A stretch of DNA of 64,000 bases from Phytoseiulus persimilis (taxonomy: Eukaryota; Arthropoda; Arachnida; Mesostigmata; Phytoseiidae): positions 13,082,001 through 13,146,000 of the forward strand of contig CM075103.1 of NCBI GenBank assembly GCA_037576195.1, in the 5' to 3' direction. A program made the translations under genes and the position numbers. Shown here in pieces: positions 22,306-33,150 of this stretch (position 1 is the stretch's first letter; each line of letters begins with the position of its first letter). Below the pieces are notes generated by a model that saw only the letters and a program-made list of their open reading frames with translations, was not told the origin of the DNA and did no database searches.

Positions 22306-23341
22306 TCAAGGGGTTTCGAAATGGCCGCCTCGGGCTCGGATACAGAAACTCAAACGTTTCTTGAAGTTGGCGGCTGTTGGCCGAAGCTCTTCCAAAGATA
22401 ATCGATTCCACTCCCGGCGAAGAGAGCGCTTAAGGGCGTCTAGAGTCTTGTGCGGTTCATCGCAGGCCCTCGCTTGTAGAATTGACCGAACACTTGGTCA
22501 CCGAACATCCATTAGGTTCAGGTCGAGAGAATACGGAGGCCACTCAGAGCACGTGATGAAGTCTGGTAAATGTGTTCGACACAACTGCTGTGTTTCGGTC
22601 GCACGATGAGCGGGCGCGGAATCCTGCTGGGAAGTCCAGCGACCTTCATCGAAATGTTCCCGCGCCCACGGAGCGACAACTGCTCCCAGAATCTCACGGA
22701 GGTACACTTCAGCGTCGATTTTCATTCCGGACTGCACGAAAATCAAGGGTGTATTGCCTGTGGCACACATTCCGGCCCAAACCATGACTGATTGTGGATT
22801 TTGGCGGTGCTCAACGATTTGAGAGGTTGAAGGCGGCTCCGAACACCAAATGTGATCGTTCTGGCGATTGAGAGACTGTTCATCGTGAACAACTCCTCGT
22901 CAGTGAACAGGATAGTTTCCCATGCCGAACCTGCGGCCCGCTTGGCAAGATCACGGCATCGTTGCAGTCTTAAACGCTTGTTATCCTCGTTCAGTCGCTG
23001 GCTTTTTCTCCCCTTGTAGGCCTTGAGGCCGAGAACATTTTTCGCTATTTGGCGCACCGATTCGCGTTTGAGGCCAAGCTCACGAGCGATTTTCCGCAGG
23101 GATTTCGTTGAAGTCTATTCTTAAGGATGTTCCGATTCCTGGGACTGTTCACGGTTGGTTTTCTGCCTCGTCCCGGACGATCTCCATGATGGCTAAGCTC
23201 GCGAAACCTGCGGATTGCTTTCGACACGGTAGATTTGGCAGCACCAACCAAGCGAACGATGTCACACTGAGCATAATCCCGTGGAAACTTTTGGAGCTGA
23301 TACCGAAATTGCTGACCACATTCATCGGACGGGAGGCTCAA
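22306..23341 (-). pseudogene. Tc1/mariner-family transposase, DD37D type, decayed
   Basis: Covers nearly a full transposase on the minus strand in several frames. The N-terminal DNA-binding part (23341-23045) holds AQCDIVRLVGAAKSTVSKAI and a GRGRKPTVNSP hinge. The middle (23057-22743) holds QIAKNVLGLKAYKG and the first catalytic motif ILFTDEELFTM. The last part (22785-22498) holds VWAGMCATGNTPLIFV, SQQDSAPAHRA and WPPYSLDLNLMD. The second and third acidic residues are 37 residues apart, as in the maT/DD37D group. The C-terminal tail continues to TGA at 22306 (ends GGHFETP). Frame changes and a TGA after MDVR show it is dead. Inverted repeats could not be defined. Confidence 0.85.
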
Positions 23342-23483
23342 AAATACAAGATGATCTCTTCTGCATCAGGATAATTTGTCGAAGAATTCGTGACTTGAAA
23401 CGTTCAACAAACGTTTCCGGTCCCATCTGATCAAGGTCGAGTTGTAACAAACGAGTCTTTATGAGATGTGTTTTGAGATCTCT

Positions 23484-25250
23484 TTTTTTTTTCTTTCAAA
23501 TTATCGAGTATGATGTGAAAAATCCCTTCGGAGACCAGAGGTACGGCAACTCTCTGGTACTGAGGTGATTCCTCTAAAAAACACACCTGTCTCCGCCCTC
23601 TGGTGACTGGGGACTTCCGAGATACCTGTTGAGAATCTGTTGTTTGCATTACTTCCGGGTCACCAGGAGCATTCCTATCTTATATACTCTGTTCTCCTGC
23701 TATCTGGGTCACTATTTCTTTTCACGTCTGGCCTGCCGGGGGTCCAGCCTGGCCCGTAGAGACTGTCGTTCTTTGCCGGATGAAGAACTGTGACGTGTAG
23801 TAGGTTAACTCGCCGAAATCTCTCTCGCACCATCTCTTGACATCTGGTATGCATGAGTGGGTCCATCTTCCCGTGGTTGCAGCGTCCCAGGCACGTTGCC
23901 ACTTCGTGTAGCTTTCTTCTTTTATGTCTTCTTCCGAACGAGCTTCTTCGTCGTCGGTGTCGGAATCGTATGGCCGGTCCCTGATCCTCGAGGCCCTGTA
24001 CAACTCGGTTCTTTCCTCTGCGAGGATCGACCATGGGAGTGTCCGAGCCAGAACCAAGACCGCTGCAGTGGAGACCGTGCGGTAACAGCGACTTATTCTG
24101 ATGGCCGTGAGTCTCTGTGCTTTTTCGAGCATGTCTCTATTTTTCTGCAGTCTTAATGCCGTAGGTGCCCACACTGGCGCTGCGTACAAAGCGATTGACC
24201 GTGCTACCGTAGCCAGGACTCGCCGCTGAGCCTCCGTCGCTCCGTATGTGCGGGGTAGGATCTTTCCTATGTCCGTGGCGGCTTTTGTTGCGCGCTGTGC
24301 GACACACTTGATATGTTCCACACCTGTTGCTTCCGCCTGAAGTCTCACACCTAGGTATCTCGCTGAGCGACTTATAGTCACCGGGTGTCCTTCGACTAAG
24401 ACCCGTGGAAGTCTCTCCTTTCTTCCTTCGAGCAGCATCACAGCCTCGGTTTTTTCTGAGGCAAGAGAGAGTAGGTTTTCCCTCATCCATGCCGATATAC
24501 TGTCCAGTGCGTCTTGTGTGATCTCTTCAAATTCTTGGATCGACTTGGCAACGGTTATGAGTGCTAAATCATCGGCATAGGCTATTGTGGATGCTCCCTC
24601 TGGCAGTCGTATGCGAAGTACGTCATCGTAACCCATATTCCAGAGGGTCGGCCCTAGTACTGAGCCCTGGGGAACCCCGGCGGACATCTGATGTTTCGTT
24701 CCCTCTTCGTCGATCACGTAGCGTGCTTGAAGATAAGAGCCGATTATTCTTCGCAGGTAGGGTGACACACCTCTCCTCTTCAGACTGTCAAGGATTACGC
24801 TCCACTCTATGGAGTTGAAAGCATTCTTAACGTCCAATAGGACGATGAGGCATCTGTTTCTTCGCTGCCACGGTCTTTTCTTTTCCTCCAGGACGATTGA
24901 CATTACTCTCTCAATCGCCGACATGGTCGAGCGCCCCTGTCTGAAACCGAATTGGCTTTCAGACAGTCTATCCTCCTCTTCTAGTTCGTTTTGCAGTCTT
25001 CGGTTAATGACGATCTCCACTCCCTTCGCCAGAGTATTGAGGAGGCAAATCGGCCGAAATGCATCCTTTTTGCCGGGCTTTTGGATGAGAACAAGATTCG
25101 CCGTTTTCCATGATTGGGGGAAAACGCCGCTTTGCAAGATACTCTCGTTTTGAGATCTCGTCGTATCCGTTAATGATAGAACCTTCTTTCTGATAACAGA
25201 GGAGGAGCTTCGTGGAAATCATACGTAGTTTTCTCTCATGTGGAAACTTT
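23484..25250 (-). mobile_element. R1-like non-LTR retrotransposon, 5'-truncated, with a long intact reverse-transcriptase frame
   Basis: A 471-codon open frame (25137-23722) covers the reverse transcriptase. Motifs in order: FPQSWKTANLVLIQKPGKK, FGFRQGRSTMSAIERV, LLDVKNAFNSIEW, AGVPQGSVLGPTLWN, and the catalytic IAYADDLALI. A thumb-like region follows (RVLATVARSIALYAAPVWA) and a C-terminal GRWTHSCIPDVKRW...GELTYYTSQ. The CCHC-type end seen in the 37-kb copy is missing, so this copy has an internal deletion there. The 3' UTR runs to an A-rich tail at about 23,484-23,496. The element is cut off at the 5' side near 25.2 kb. An open frame this long suggests a fairly recent insertion. Confidence 0.9.
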
Positions 25251-26230
25251 TCGTCGGGAAGGATATCGAGGAGTTGTAGTTTCTTTCCCTCGTCGTCGGC
25301 TATGAGCTATGGATCGTTTCCTTATGATTGGGTGTGAAAACGATGGTATCGGTGTGGGATCTGTTCAGAATCACTTCTCCGGGCACTCTCCCATAGAACC
25401 ACGGTTATTTGCGATTGAAACCGCGGTTTTAGATCCTGATTTTGCGGTCAACCGCTATTGCGGTTATGAGTTTGCGGTTATCGGTTAGCCGCAACCGCGG
25501 GTATTTAGAAATGCGGCTATTCGCAAAGCCTAGCCAGAACCTTTGCGGCGGTTGGCGGGAGTGTTGTGGAATCTTCCAAGGTCTCTCCGGAGGCCGTGGA
25601 GTTTCGGCAAGCCTCAAAGCGGTGCGCTGAAGCTCAGAAATTCTAGCGTTACCAGAGCATCATTCCGGCCAGAGTATAGAGAGCCGAGAGAGCTTCTTTT
25701 CCATCCGAAATAAACGAGCCAACGTTGCACGTCGGCTTCGTGAAGCGAAAATCACTGCAGTGTGGTCGGCTGTCTACCAGCAGTCGACAACACACAGTTG
25801 TGACTCGACCGTGAGCGACACGCACACGGTGCAAGCCACACGCTTGCGAATTCTTCAACCAAGTTCGCTTGGCGGAGACCTGGCAGGCAGGTGCGGCGAG
25901 CGGACCAACATCCTGTGTGTTTCCTTGAAGACCTCGAGCGGGTTCGGCGACACGCCGGTCAATTCAGACTCAGCGATGTTTTCCGTGTGAATTCCGAAAC
26001 TGCTGAGAATTTGACCGCGGGCGAAACAGCTGCGATCGTGACTTGGCGATTTCTTCCCGTATTGTGGTGTAAATGATGACAGCTTCGTGAAGTCGACGCT
26101 AATGTAAGTTTGGTCTCTTCGAAACGATTCAAAGGACATCCGATAGCCAGCCAGATCCAATATCTCCCACCCTCCATTTTTTCCCTTCATCATTTATCCT
26201 CATTCCTCGCAGTGATCGTTCTGTTTGTGA
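25251..26230. other. Intergenic; cluster of GCGGTT/AACCGC motifs at 25,400-25,560
   Basis: Over about 160 bp the motif ttgcggtt or its complement aaccgcaa appears at least seven times in both orientations, together with ccgcgg palindromes. No gene was found; frames at 25760-25990 and 25855-26193 are unsupported. Confidence 0.5.
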
Positions 26231-26237
26231 GTTCATT

Positions 26238-26545
26238 ATGGAGATGAAGTCGGATCAGCACAGTCAGCCGCGGGGACTGAAGTCGTACTCTTCGAAGTTC
26301 AAGCTTGGACTGGTGGCCCACGCCGAAGAGACTTGTAAGAAGGCGGCTTCAGAGACATTCGGCGTGACGAGGAGTCGAGTTCAACACTGGAGAAAACTCT
26401 ATCTATCGCTCGCAGGCGATTGCTCATTTGGTGCGTCCCAACAAAGGGTCCCATGAGAATGGAGCTTTCCATTCCTTCGAGAGGAATCTTTTCCGCTGGA
26501 TCAGACGCGTTCGCCTCAAAAGAAGCAAGAAACAATTTTTAGTCT
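26238..26545 (+). pseudogene. Tigger/pogo (CENP-B-type) DNA-binding region, frameshifted
   Basis: From ATG 26238 the frame reads LKSYSSKFKLGLVAHAEE, then AASETFGVTRSRVQHWRK, the first helix-turn-helix of pogo/Tigger transposases and Brinker-like domains. About 50 codons on, the match jumps frame: GAFHSFERNLFRWIRRVR (26450-26510) is the start of the second, CENP-B-like helix-turn-helix. No catalytic domain follows. It is probably a 5' remnant of a transposon; a domesticated host gene is less likely because of the frame change. Confidence 0.6.
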
Positions 26546-27150
26546 GGGTATTTCTTGAACCCACAAACCCTCTCATGTGTGTATCTCCTTTCTGGACGTC
26601 ATATGGGGTCTTGGCATATCTCATCGAGTCGACCTCCCACCCTCCGCTAGCAAAAGTCAAATTATTTCGCGACAGGATTTCGTCGCTGCTGGAGCGAGTT
26701 TGTAGAATACGCGAGCACGCTCTATTAGCTGAGCATGCTCTCATGAGCGGGCACCTGAAGCGAGTCCGAATAATAACCGGGCATGCGCTTATTGACTGGG
26801 TATGCTCTTGTGAGCGGGCACCCAGAGGGGGTCGCGAAATTGGCGGGCATGCCCGGTTACTTGACGGAAAAAGGTATTCGGAAACTCATCACTTCATCAT
26901 GATTACTTGCATAATCACAACTTGATTATGATTATTATTTATGATTATGCCCAACTCTGTTTCCACCTAACTGGGAGCGCTAGGGGTTTGAGCTGATTTT
27001 CCGCCACCGGCACCTCCGTGCAGCTATATGAGCTCTTGGGAGGAGAACGAGAAAACATATACGCACTCGTCTACCAGTTCTACCGCTTGAGATCTTTCGG
27101 CTCGAGTTAATAGAGGACCTAACTCTATTTCCTCTTCTCTTATAGTGCGC
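26546..27150. repeat. Intergenic with a 61-bp direct repeat and an AT-rich patch
   Basis: Two diverged copies of about 61 bp lie at 26,725-26,855 (landmarks gagcgggcac and gggcatgc). An AT-rich patch with repeated gattatg/cataatc lies at 26,895-26,950. No gene. Confidence 0.4.
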
Positions 27151-27660
27151 TGACAACCTACCCTGCAACCTCCGACTTCGCCTCAGCACCGACCGACGAG
27201 GAGTGATCGACCAACTGGGCCCTCGGAACATCCTCCTTGGCCAACACTTTGCACTTTCTCAGGCACTCTCCTGGGCCTATTGTCAAGCTCTCGACCCCTC
27301 GGTTCACGACGGGCAGCTCAATAATTCCGTTCGAGTCGCTGTGAGAGACATAGTTACGATCAGTCGCGTGAACGCGGATCGCTGCAGAGGGCTCGGAAGT
27401 CTCACGAGCCGCAGCGACCGAACCAGGCCGGACTCCAGTATCGTCCATCGCGCGGGGCGAGGTCGGTTGTTGCGACTGGAAAGGAGATACCGCCCAAAAA
27501 AGACGTAAATCTCTTCCATTGGAATATCCGTCCTGTTTTTGACGTGTATATGCAGAACTAAGGGAAAGACTCCTCCCAGAAGACATGGACGAACTCGTAG
27601 TGGCCTACTCTCGGTCAGTTGGCTCGTTGGCCGTGTGGCATGAACCAAAGCCTTGGGTGC
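27150..27660 (-). mobile_element. Probable LTR-retrotransposon fossil (Ty3/gypsy-like polyprotein fragment)
   Basis: A minus-strand frame carries a stretch (ELPVVNRGVESLTIGPGE, followed by a short basic run) resembling the segment between protease and reverse transcriptase in gypsy-type polyproteins. It is short, broken, and without long terminal repeats that I could find. Age probably old. Assignment is tentative. Confidence 0.3.
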
Positions 27661-28259
27661 CACGCTAAGCTAGCAATCGCGGGCTCGATCCTCGGCCGAG
27701 AACAAAAATTTCTTATATGGTGAAAAGAGGATTTAATTTGTATCAGAATTAAATCTGAACCATCTTAAGACCCAAGCCCACCGCCCGCAATGGGATTTGC
27801 GAGGCGATAGGGAGTGTTACTGAAGCAAAACCGGAAGGCGATCCCGGGACACTTCTGAGGGCTGGCTGAGAGGTTCAGCCGGAAAACAGAGAGAAAGTGG
27901 CCTACTCTCACCCCCTCGTAGATAAGATAGACTGCAACCACATTGTTCTCAACTTCTTGCCTCAAGTCACTCTGGATCCAATGAAAATCACCAGGGATGG
28001 TCATTCCATACTCCTCCGGTATGGTTCCCGTCTGCAGAACTTCGCGTTCTCCACGCCGAGGTCAAAATGACCATACGGCCTCCAGGATTGTGATGAGAAG
28101 TGCCTTCCCGCGAGAATTTTTTTCGTCAATGACAGCGGCCATCTCCTGGACATTCCTATATGTTTACGAAGAAGTTATCGACCTCAACATGGGCATAATG
28201 CGCTCCGAAGCGTGGTCTACACCGAGAAAAGATCCATCCGCGGTTTTCCGATTTCCGCA
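27661..28259. other. Intergenic, nothing assigned
   Basis: No gene or repeat is supported. A tRNA B-box-like run (ggctcgatcc) at about 27,684 lacks a convincing A-box or cloverleaf. Confidence 0.4.
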
Positions 28260-28267
28260 CCTTATGT

Positions 28268-29298
28268 CGGGGGTTCTCAACCTTTCCCATCGCACGGACC
28301 CCTCGAGGGGGTCACCGGACCACCCCTCGTCCGCTCCAAGGATCCTCACGGACCCCCTCCCTCAAATTTCACGACTTCAGCTGTAAATTGTAATGCTTCA
28401 GCATCCGAACGACTTCTTCGGGGGCGGCGATATAGTACTATGCTTCACTCTGGAACTCGACTCAGCTTCCTCGGAATCATCCGCTCACCAGCACGTCCGT
28501 GCAACGGAACAAGAGCCTGCTGGCAAGCATTGGTCCATTCTCCGCCGATGACGACAACAGAACAAAATACATGCCTTTTTCCAGGTCAGACTCAAAGTGT
28601 GATCTGGTCGTTGATTTTTGTTGCTGTGGTAGTTGATGTTCCAAAGAGTCGTTGAGCTGACGAGCACGTTTCCCTCGCTGAATGTTTGGAAACCGCATCG
28701 GATCGGATTAAAAAAGAAAGCAAATAGCCTGAGAGGACCAGAGGACATCGCGCTGTGAATCTGTCACGAAATTGCTGAGGAAGGTGAGGCGCCTGCGAAT
28801 GGGGAAAGACTCGTGAGAACCTGCTCATTCGAGGCCGCTGAGAGTTCATCCAACGAGGAGCAGATTGAACAGATTCACCTCTGAACCATGACAAGGAGCC
28901 TATGGGACGGTTTTTCGCTGTTATGGTTGTGTATGCTGGCGAGTCAAGGAGACGTTGAGTTGAGGAGCCTGTTTCCCCAGCTGAATTCTTGGAACCGAAT
29001 CAGATCGAATGCTTAGAAGCACGGTAATGTAAACATGTACACGTGAGCGATCCCTTTCAAGCTTCGGACCCAATGGAATGTTGATCAATGAGCAATGGAA
29101 CAGTTCCTGGATCGGGCCTCAGGGAAACAAGAGAGAGAGCGCTGACGATGCCCGATGCTGCATGATCGGAAGGCGAGAATGGATGTTCCTGGCTGGTCTC
29201 AGAAAGGGCACCCATTTCCTCCTCGCGGACCCGCAGGGAACCTCAGAAATGACTGACGGACCCCCTGGAGTCCACGGACCCCAGGTTGAGAACTCCTG
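28268..29298. mobile_element. Non-autonomous hAT element, about 1.03 kb
   Basis: The left end cgggggttctcaacct and the reverse complement of the right end (caggagttctcaacct) form inverted repeats of about 16 bp, followed at both ends by further hAT-like sequence (cacggacccc). The flanking 8-bp direct repeats, ccttatgt (28260-28267) and ccttctgt (29299-29306), match at 7 of 8 positions, the size expected for hAT. An internal direct repeat of about 85 bp occurs near 28,640 and 28,940. No intact transposase frame was found. Confidence 0.75.
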
Positions 29299-29785
29299 CC
29301 TTCTGTCACCAACAGGGCTGTGCTCCGCGTCACGGATTCGCCGGCGCTTCGGCTTGCCGCCGTCGAACTGTTTTCATGGCGGCGCTTCATGGATTCGAGC
29401 CCGAATCCCAGGATTGCTAAGATAAATCACGACGAAGCGGAATTCACTGCTACGTATATTCCCTCCTCTCCCGCTTTTGATTTCATCGATACTCCGACGC
29501 GTGAGCTCCGGCGTCGGGCACCAACTACAGAGATTCAGTTCTCAGTAATCGCTCAACGAACGTCGGCATATTGGACATATCCATGAATTCGAGGTGTCAG
29601 GCTCTTAGCTGAAGGTTTGAACGATGTGTCCCTGAAGGGGGGGACTTATGAGTGGTCCGCTCCGACCAGAATAATTCGACGGTATTCAGGTGGTAGTCGG
29701 AAAATACTGGACGGGTTCAGAAACTAATTCGGAACGCCCGTCACTGCGAGAAGGGTTTTTCACACATGGCCAAGTGAACCTGGTC
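29299..29785. other. Intergenic
   Basis: The open plus frame at 29320-29586 has no recognised domain or supporting signal. Confidence 0.35.
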
Positions 29786-29905
29786 GACGAATGGTTGACG
29801 AGCGGTTCCGAGGAATGGTTGATAATCGATTTCGAGGAATGGTTGACAATCAATTTTGAGGAATGGTTGACAATCAATTTTGAGGAATGGTTGACAATCA
29901 ATCGA
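29786..29905. repeat. 24-bp tandem repeat, about 5 copies
   Basis: The unit gaatggttgacaatcaatttt plus gag is repeated head to tail; the two leftmost copies are diverged and the last three nearly identical. The frame reads EEWLTINF on the plus strand, again a side effect of a period divisible by three. Confidence 0.85.
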
Positions 29906-30299
29906 TCCATCAGTTATGCAGGGACCGGATTTCCTGGCGCGTCGTGGCGCGCCGCAATACTTCCGATCCGTCACTTACTTCCAGGCGCACACCTCTGGTC
30001 ACCAATAAGAGCTACCTGCAGCACAGACGATTTCAAGCACAACCCAACTTCACAACCTACGTCCACCATTTTCCTGATATATCAAAACAAGCACTGCAAT
30101 GGCAGTGGGGAGAACACATCGACCTGCACCAACTTGACATGGATATGCCGAATATAGTGGTTGAAGCTGTCAAACTGGTCCTGGACCCTGACAACAAACT
30201 CATCGAGAACGACGGTGGAATGGTTTCCTGACGGCCTCGTCGCAAAACTGATGCAGGAAATCGGAGGGAAGTGGAGGATACTCTAGGCAATAAGCAGGA
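29906..30299 (+). other. Unassigned open frame before the LINE
   Basis: A plus frame over 29887-30231 (contains NIVVEAVKLVLDPDNKL) ends just before the recognisable LINE region. It may be part of the same insertion or unrelated DNA. Confidence 0.25.
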
Positions 30300-31425
30300 A
30301 GCTTTCGGACATGTAGCGGAATCAACACTCGACGAAGTTGGAACAACTCGCAGTATTCTGAGCGATTTGGAGGTTTCGGTAGCATTTGCTGGGTGTCTCG
30401 TTCGTTGTGGTAGGCGACTGCGTAGCGGTCTCAGCCGTGAAGGCAACGGGAGGATCGCGGAGTTCATGCCGGCAAATAAGGCGATCCAAAGACTCAACGC
30501 GAGAACACTCTGGAGCTTCAACCGTTTCGAAGTATCCAAAATTCTCTGGAAAGCCACCGCTGTCTCGCAACTCACATGCTGCAACGCGGCAATTACAATG
30601 CCCAGAAGACTGAGAAACCTCATCGAAGTCAGGCAAAGAGATGCGGGAAGATGGGCTCTCGGGATACCCCACTCCACCATATCAAAGGAGTTCATCGAGG
30701 GAGAACTAGGCTGGAGCTCCTTCGACGCCCGGGAAACCACGAGCAAAACGGTGTACTTCGGAAGGATAAGATTTATGGACACAACGAGATGGCCCAAGCT
30801 TGTCCTCTCGGCGACCGAGATAACAAACACCTCGGTCACAGTAACAGAGAGACTCAAGAAATTGAGATTGCAATTCGACCTGGAAAACCTCGGGCTGACC
30901 AGAAATACATCGGGCACAGCAATGTGGACACTATTCCGCAAAGAACTCAAAACGAGGTTGCAGAATGAACTGGACAATACATGGGAACAGAACATGGAAT
31001 CCAAATCCACACTGTGCATTTATCGACAATTCAAAGAGACAAGAGGTCTCCAACTGGATATGTACGATAACTCGCGGGGCAGTCGGCTTCTGGCGTTAAC
31101 AAGAGCAGGAATGCTCAACACCAGAACCCAACGACATAACCGCGATCCTTCTATCGACTCGAACTGCAACATATGCGGAAGACCCGAAACCGACACACAC
31201 GTCGTGATGGAATGCGAAGAAGGAAGTTATCCTCCACGAGAATTCCCGTTCCGGATCGGACTTCACCCCGACTCAACACCGAAGGACATTAGAAGGACGA
31301 AGGAAATCCTACGATGCTGGGAGAACCGAGAAAAATGATCTGTGAATGCAAAACACTTCACCCCTGAAACGAGAGGGACCATATGTGCATATGGAAGATC
31401 GAAATAAAATCAATCAATCAATGTT
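30300..31425 (+). mobile_element. Chelicerate-type non-LTR retrotransposon, 3' part
   Basis: An open frame of about 340 codons (to TGA at 31336-31338) covers the region downstream of the reverse-transcriptase catalytic core. It includes EVSKILWKATAVSQLTCCNA, VRQRDAGRWALGIP, GELGWSSFDARE and a C-terminal zinc motif CNICGRPETDTHVVMEC (C-x2-C-x7-H-x4-C). The RDxGRWALG and LGWSSFxARE blocks are typical of LINEs abundant in ticks. The 3' end is a short tandem repeat (atcaatcaatcaatc) rather than a plain poly(A). It is 5'-truncated; a second relic lies at 15.9-16.25 kb. Confidence 0.85.
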
Positions 31426-31439
31426 TGGAGTCAGACATC

Positions 31440-33150
31440 GATCAAGAACAGGCATGGCGAATGTGGAAGACGTAGACTTGCCAACAAACGTTGCGACGGC
31501 CAACATGGAACGAGCAGAAGAGACGCAGTTTGGAGCGGCGCAGGCAATGGATGAGGACATTCAGAGAAGAATGGGGAATTTGACGGGAGATGAGCAAGGC
31601 ACAACTGTTCAGGGAAGAGCGTTCATAGGAGGAGGAGTAATTTCGCATCAAGAGGTTGTATGTGGTCCCGAAGACACTGAGAAAGTACAGATTGTTGTTG
31701 GATCACGCCGAAGCTGGACACTTTGGGATGGAGGAGTCAATGGAGTTTCTCGAGAGAAAATATGGGTTCCCGAAAATGAAGAAGTACACGAAGTTTCATC
31801 TACAAGCTCACTTGGATTGCATCTACAACAAGGATAAGAGTGCTAAGACGGAGGTGATGAGTAATAACGTTTCACTCAGGTATCTGAAACATGTCTCAGA
31901 GGATTGTATCAGTATTGGGCCACTTATACGGCTAATTAGCCGTAAGTAAGATTGCATCAGCGGGTATTGATACGTACCCTTGGCTTGACTGTACGCTTCG
32001 AACCAAGCCGGGCCAGCTCACGAATTTCCAATATGTATACATACAGCTGATAGAGAAGCCTCGAGTTTGAGGAGCCACGCATTCCCTAACAGGAACTCTG
32101 TCTGTTTATTTGGTGCCGTGAAGTTCCAGCTTCCAGAGGACATTACAGATCAGTGTCTGCCGACTGACTCCAGGAAACGAATATCCAACAGGAAGGTCTC
32201 ACGAACATCATTTGATCGGAGAGTAGACCATTCAAGGGGGTTTTCATAGATCATCTTGGACCACTGATAGAATCAATAATAAGGAGCATGTCACAACGTT
32301 GGTTGACGGATTCACAAAGTTCATTCTTCTTGGAGAAGGGCGCAGCAGTAAGACGAAAGAGGTGATTAAGTTGTTGGAGGATTCCTTTGCAATATATGAT
32401 GACCAGCGGAAATCGTCTCAGACGGAGGATTGACATTCACATCGAAGGATCGCTGGAGGAAAACGGAACAATTCTCGTCGAAATCAGCGAACAACATGCT
32501 TGGGCAAATGGGCAGGTGGAACGCCCAAACAAAGAGATAGCGAGGTTGTCGATATCTTTTTGCGAAAATGAGGATCACAACGATCGGTCTTGAACGCTGA
32601 AGAACGTGCAAATGAGGCTGAACACAACTATGTCTGGGAGCTCAGGGAAATTCCCATTCGAGGTGTTCCACGGATATTTGCCGCGAATAAATAATCATGG
32701 ACAAGTGCATGAAAAGGCTCAGGAGAAGGCTTGAACACTCGCGGAGGAGGTTCAGAACGAAATCAGAGGAGTTATCAGGGAACTTATGGAACGCTATGAG
32801 TACTGAATCGACTTGCGCAAGAGAATGCACATTCATGTCAACGTGGGGAATGTCGTTTCCGTGAAACGGCTGCCAGTGTCAACGGGTCAGCCAACCAAAC
32901 TTCAGCGCAAGCAAAGGGTGCCCATGACCATAACCGAAGTCCTAGCCAGAGCTTCTTACGAATCGATGGAGCTTGAAGCTCCGTCAACTCATTGGAAAAG
33001 AGCGACACGCAGCCGATGGGTTAGACTTCCGTCAGGATTCCAAGACCACCGATGCGTTTTGGAGGAGAAGATCGAGACATCCGCGAGCCCGTCGAGCGCC
33101 CATGATCTCAAGACGAGGGCCACTTGACAAGCTGTTCCACACAGAGAAAA
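31440..33150 (+). mobile_element. Ty3/gypsy LTR-retrotransposon fossil (integrase region)
   Basis: A decayed integrase in order: zinc-binding region (about 31,650-31,900, with GHFGMEESMEFLERKYGFP), catalytic core region (about 32,080-32,600) and a C-terminal domain (about 32,810-32,960, with STGQPTKLQRKQRVPMTITE). It is broken in roughly five or more places. No long terminal repeats were found on either side. Old. Confidence 0.75.

Noticed and set aside
27615-27710. tRNA-derived SINE suggested by a B-box-like ggctcgatcc
   Set aside because: No convincing A-box, cloverleaf, tail or second copy in the window.
30057-31019. 320-codon minus-strand frame
   Set aside because: Antisense to the LINE coding region, whose plus-strand frame carries recognisable LINE blocks and a zinc motif.
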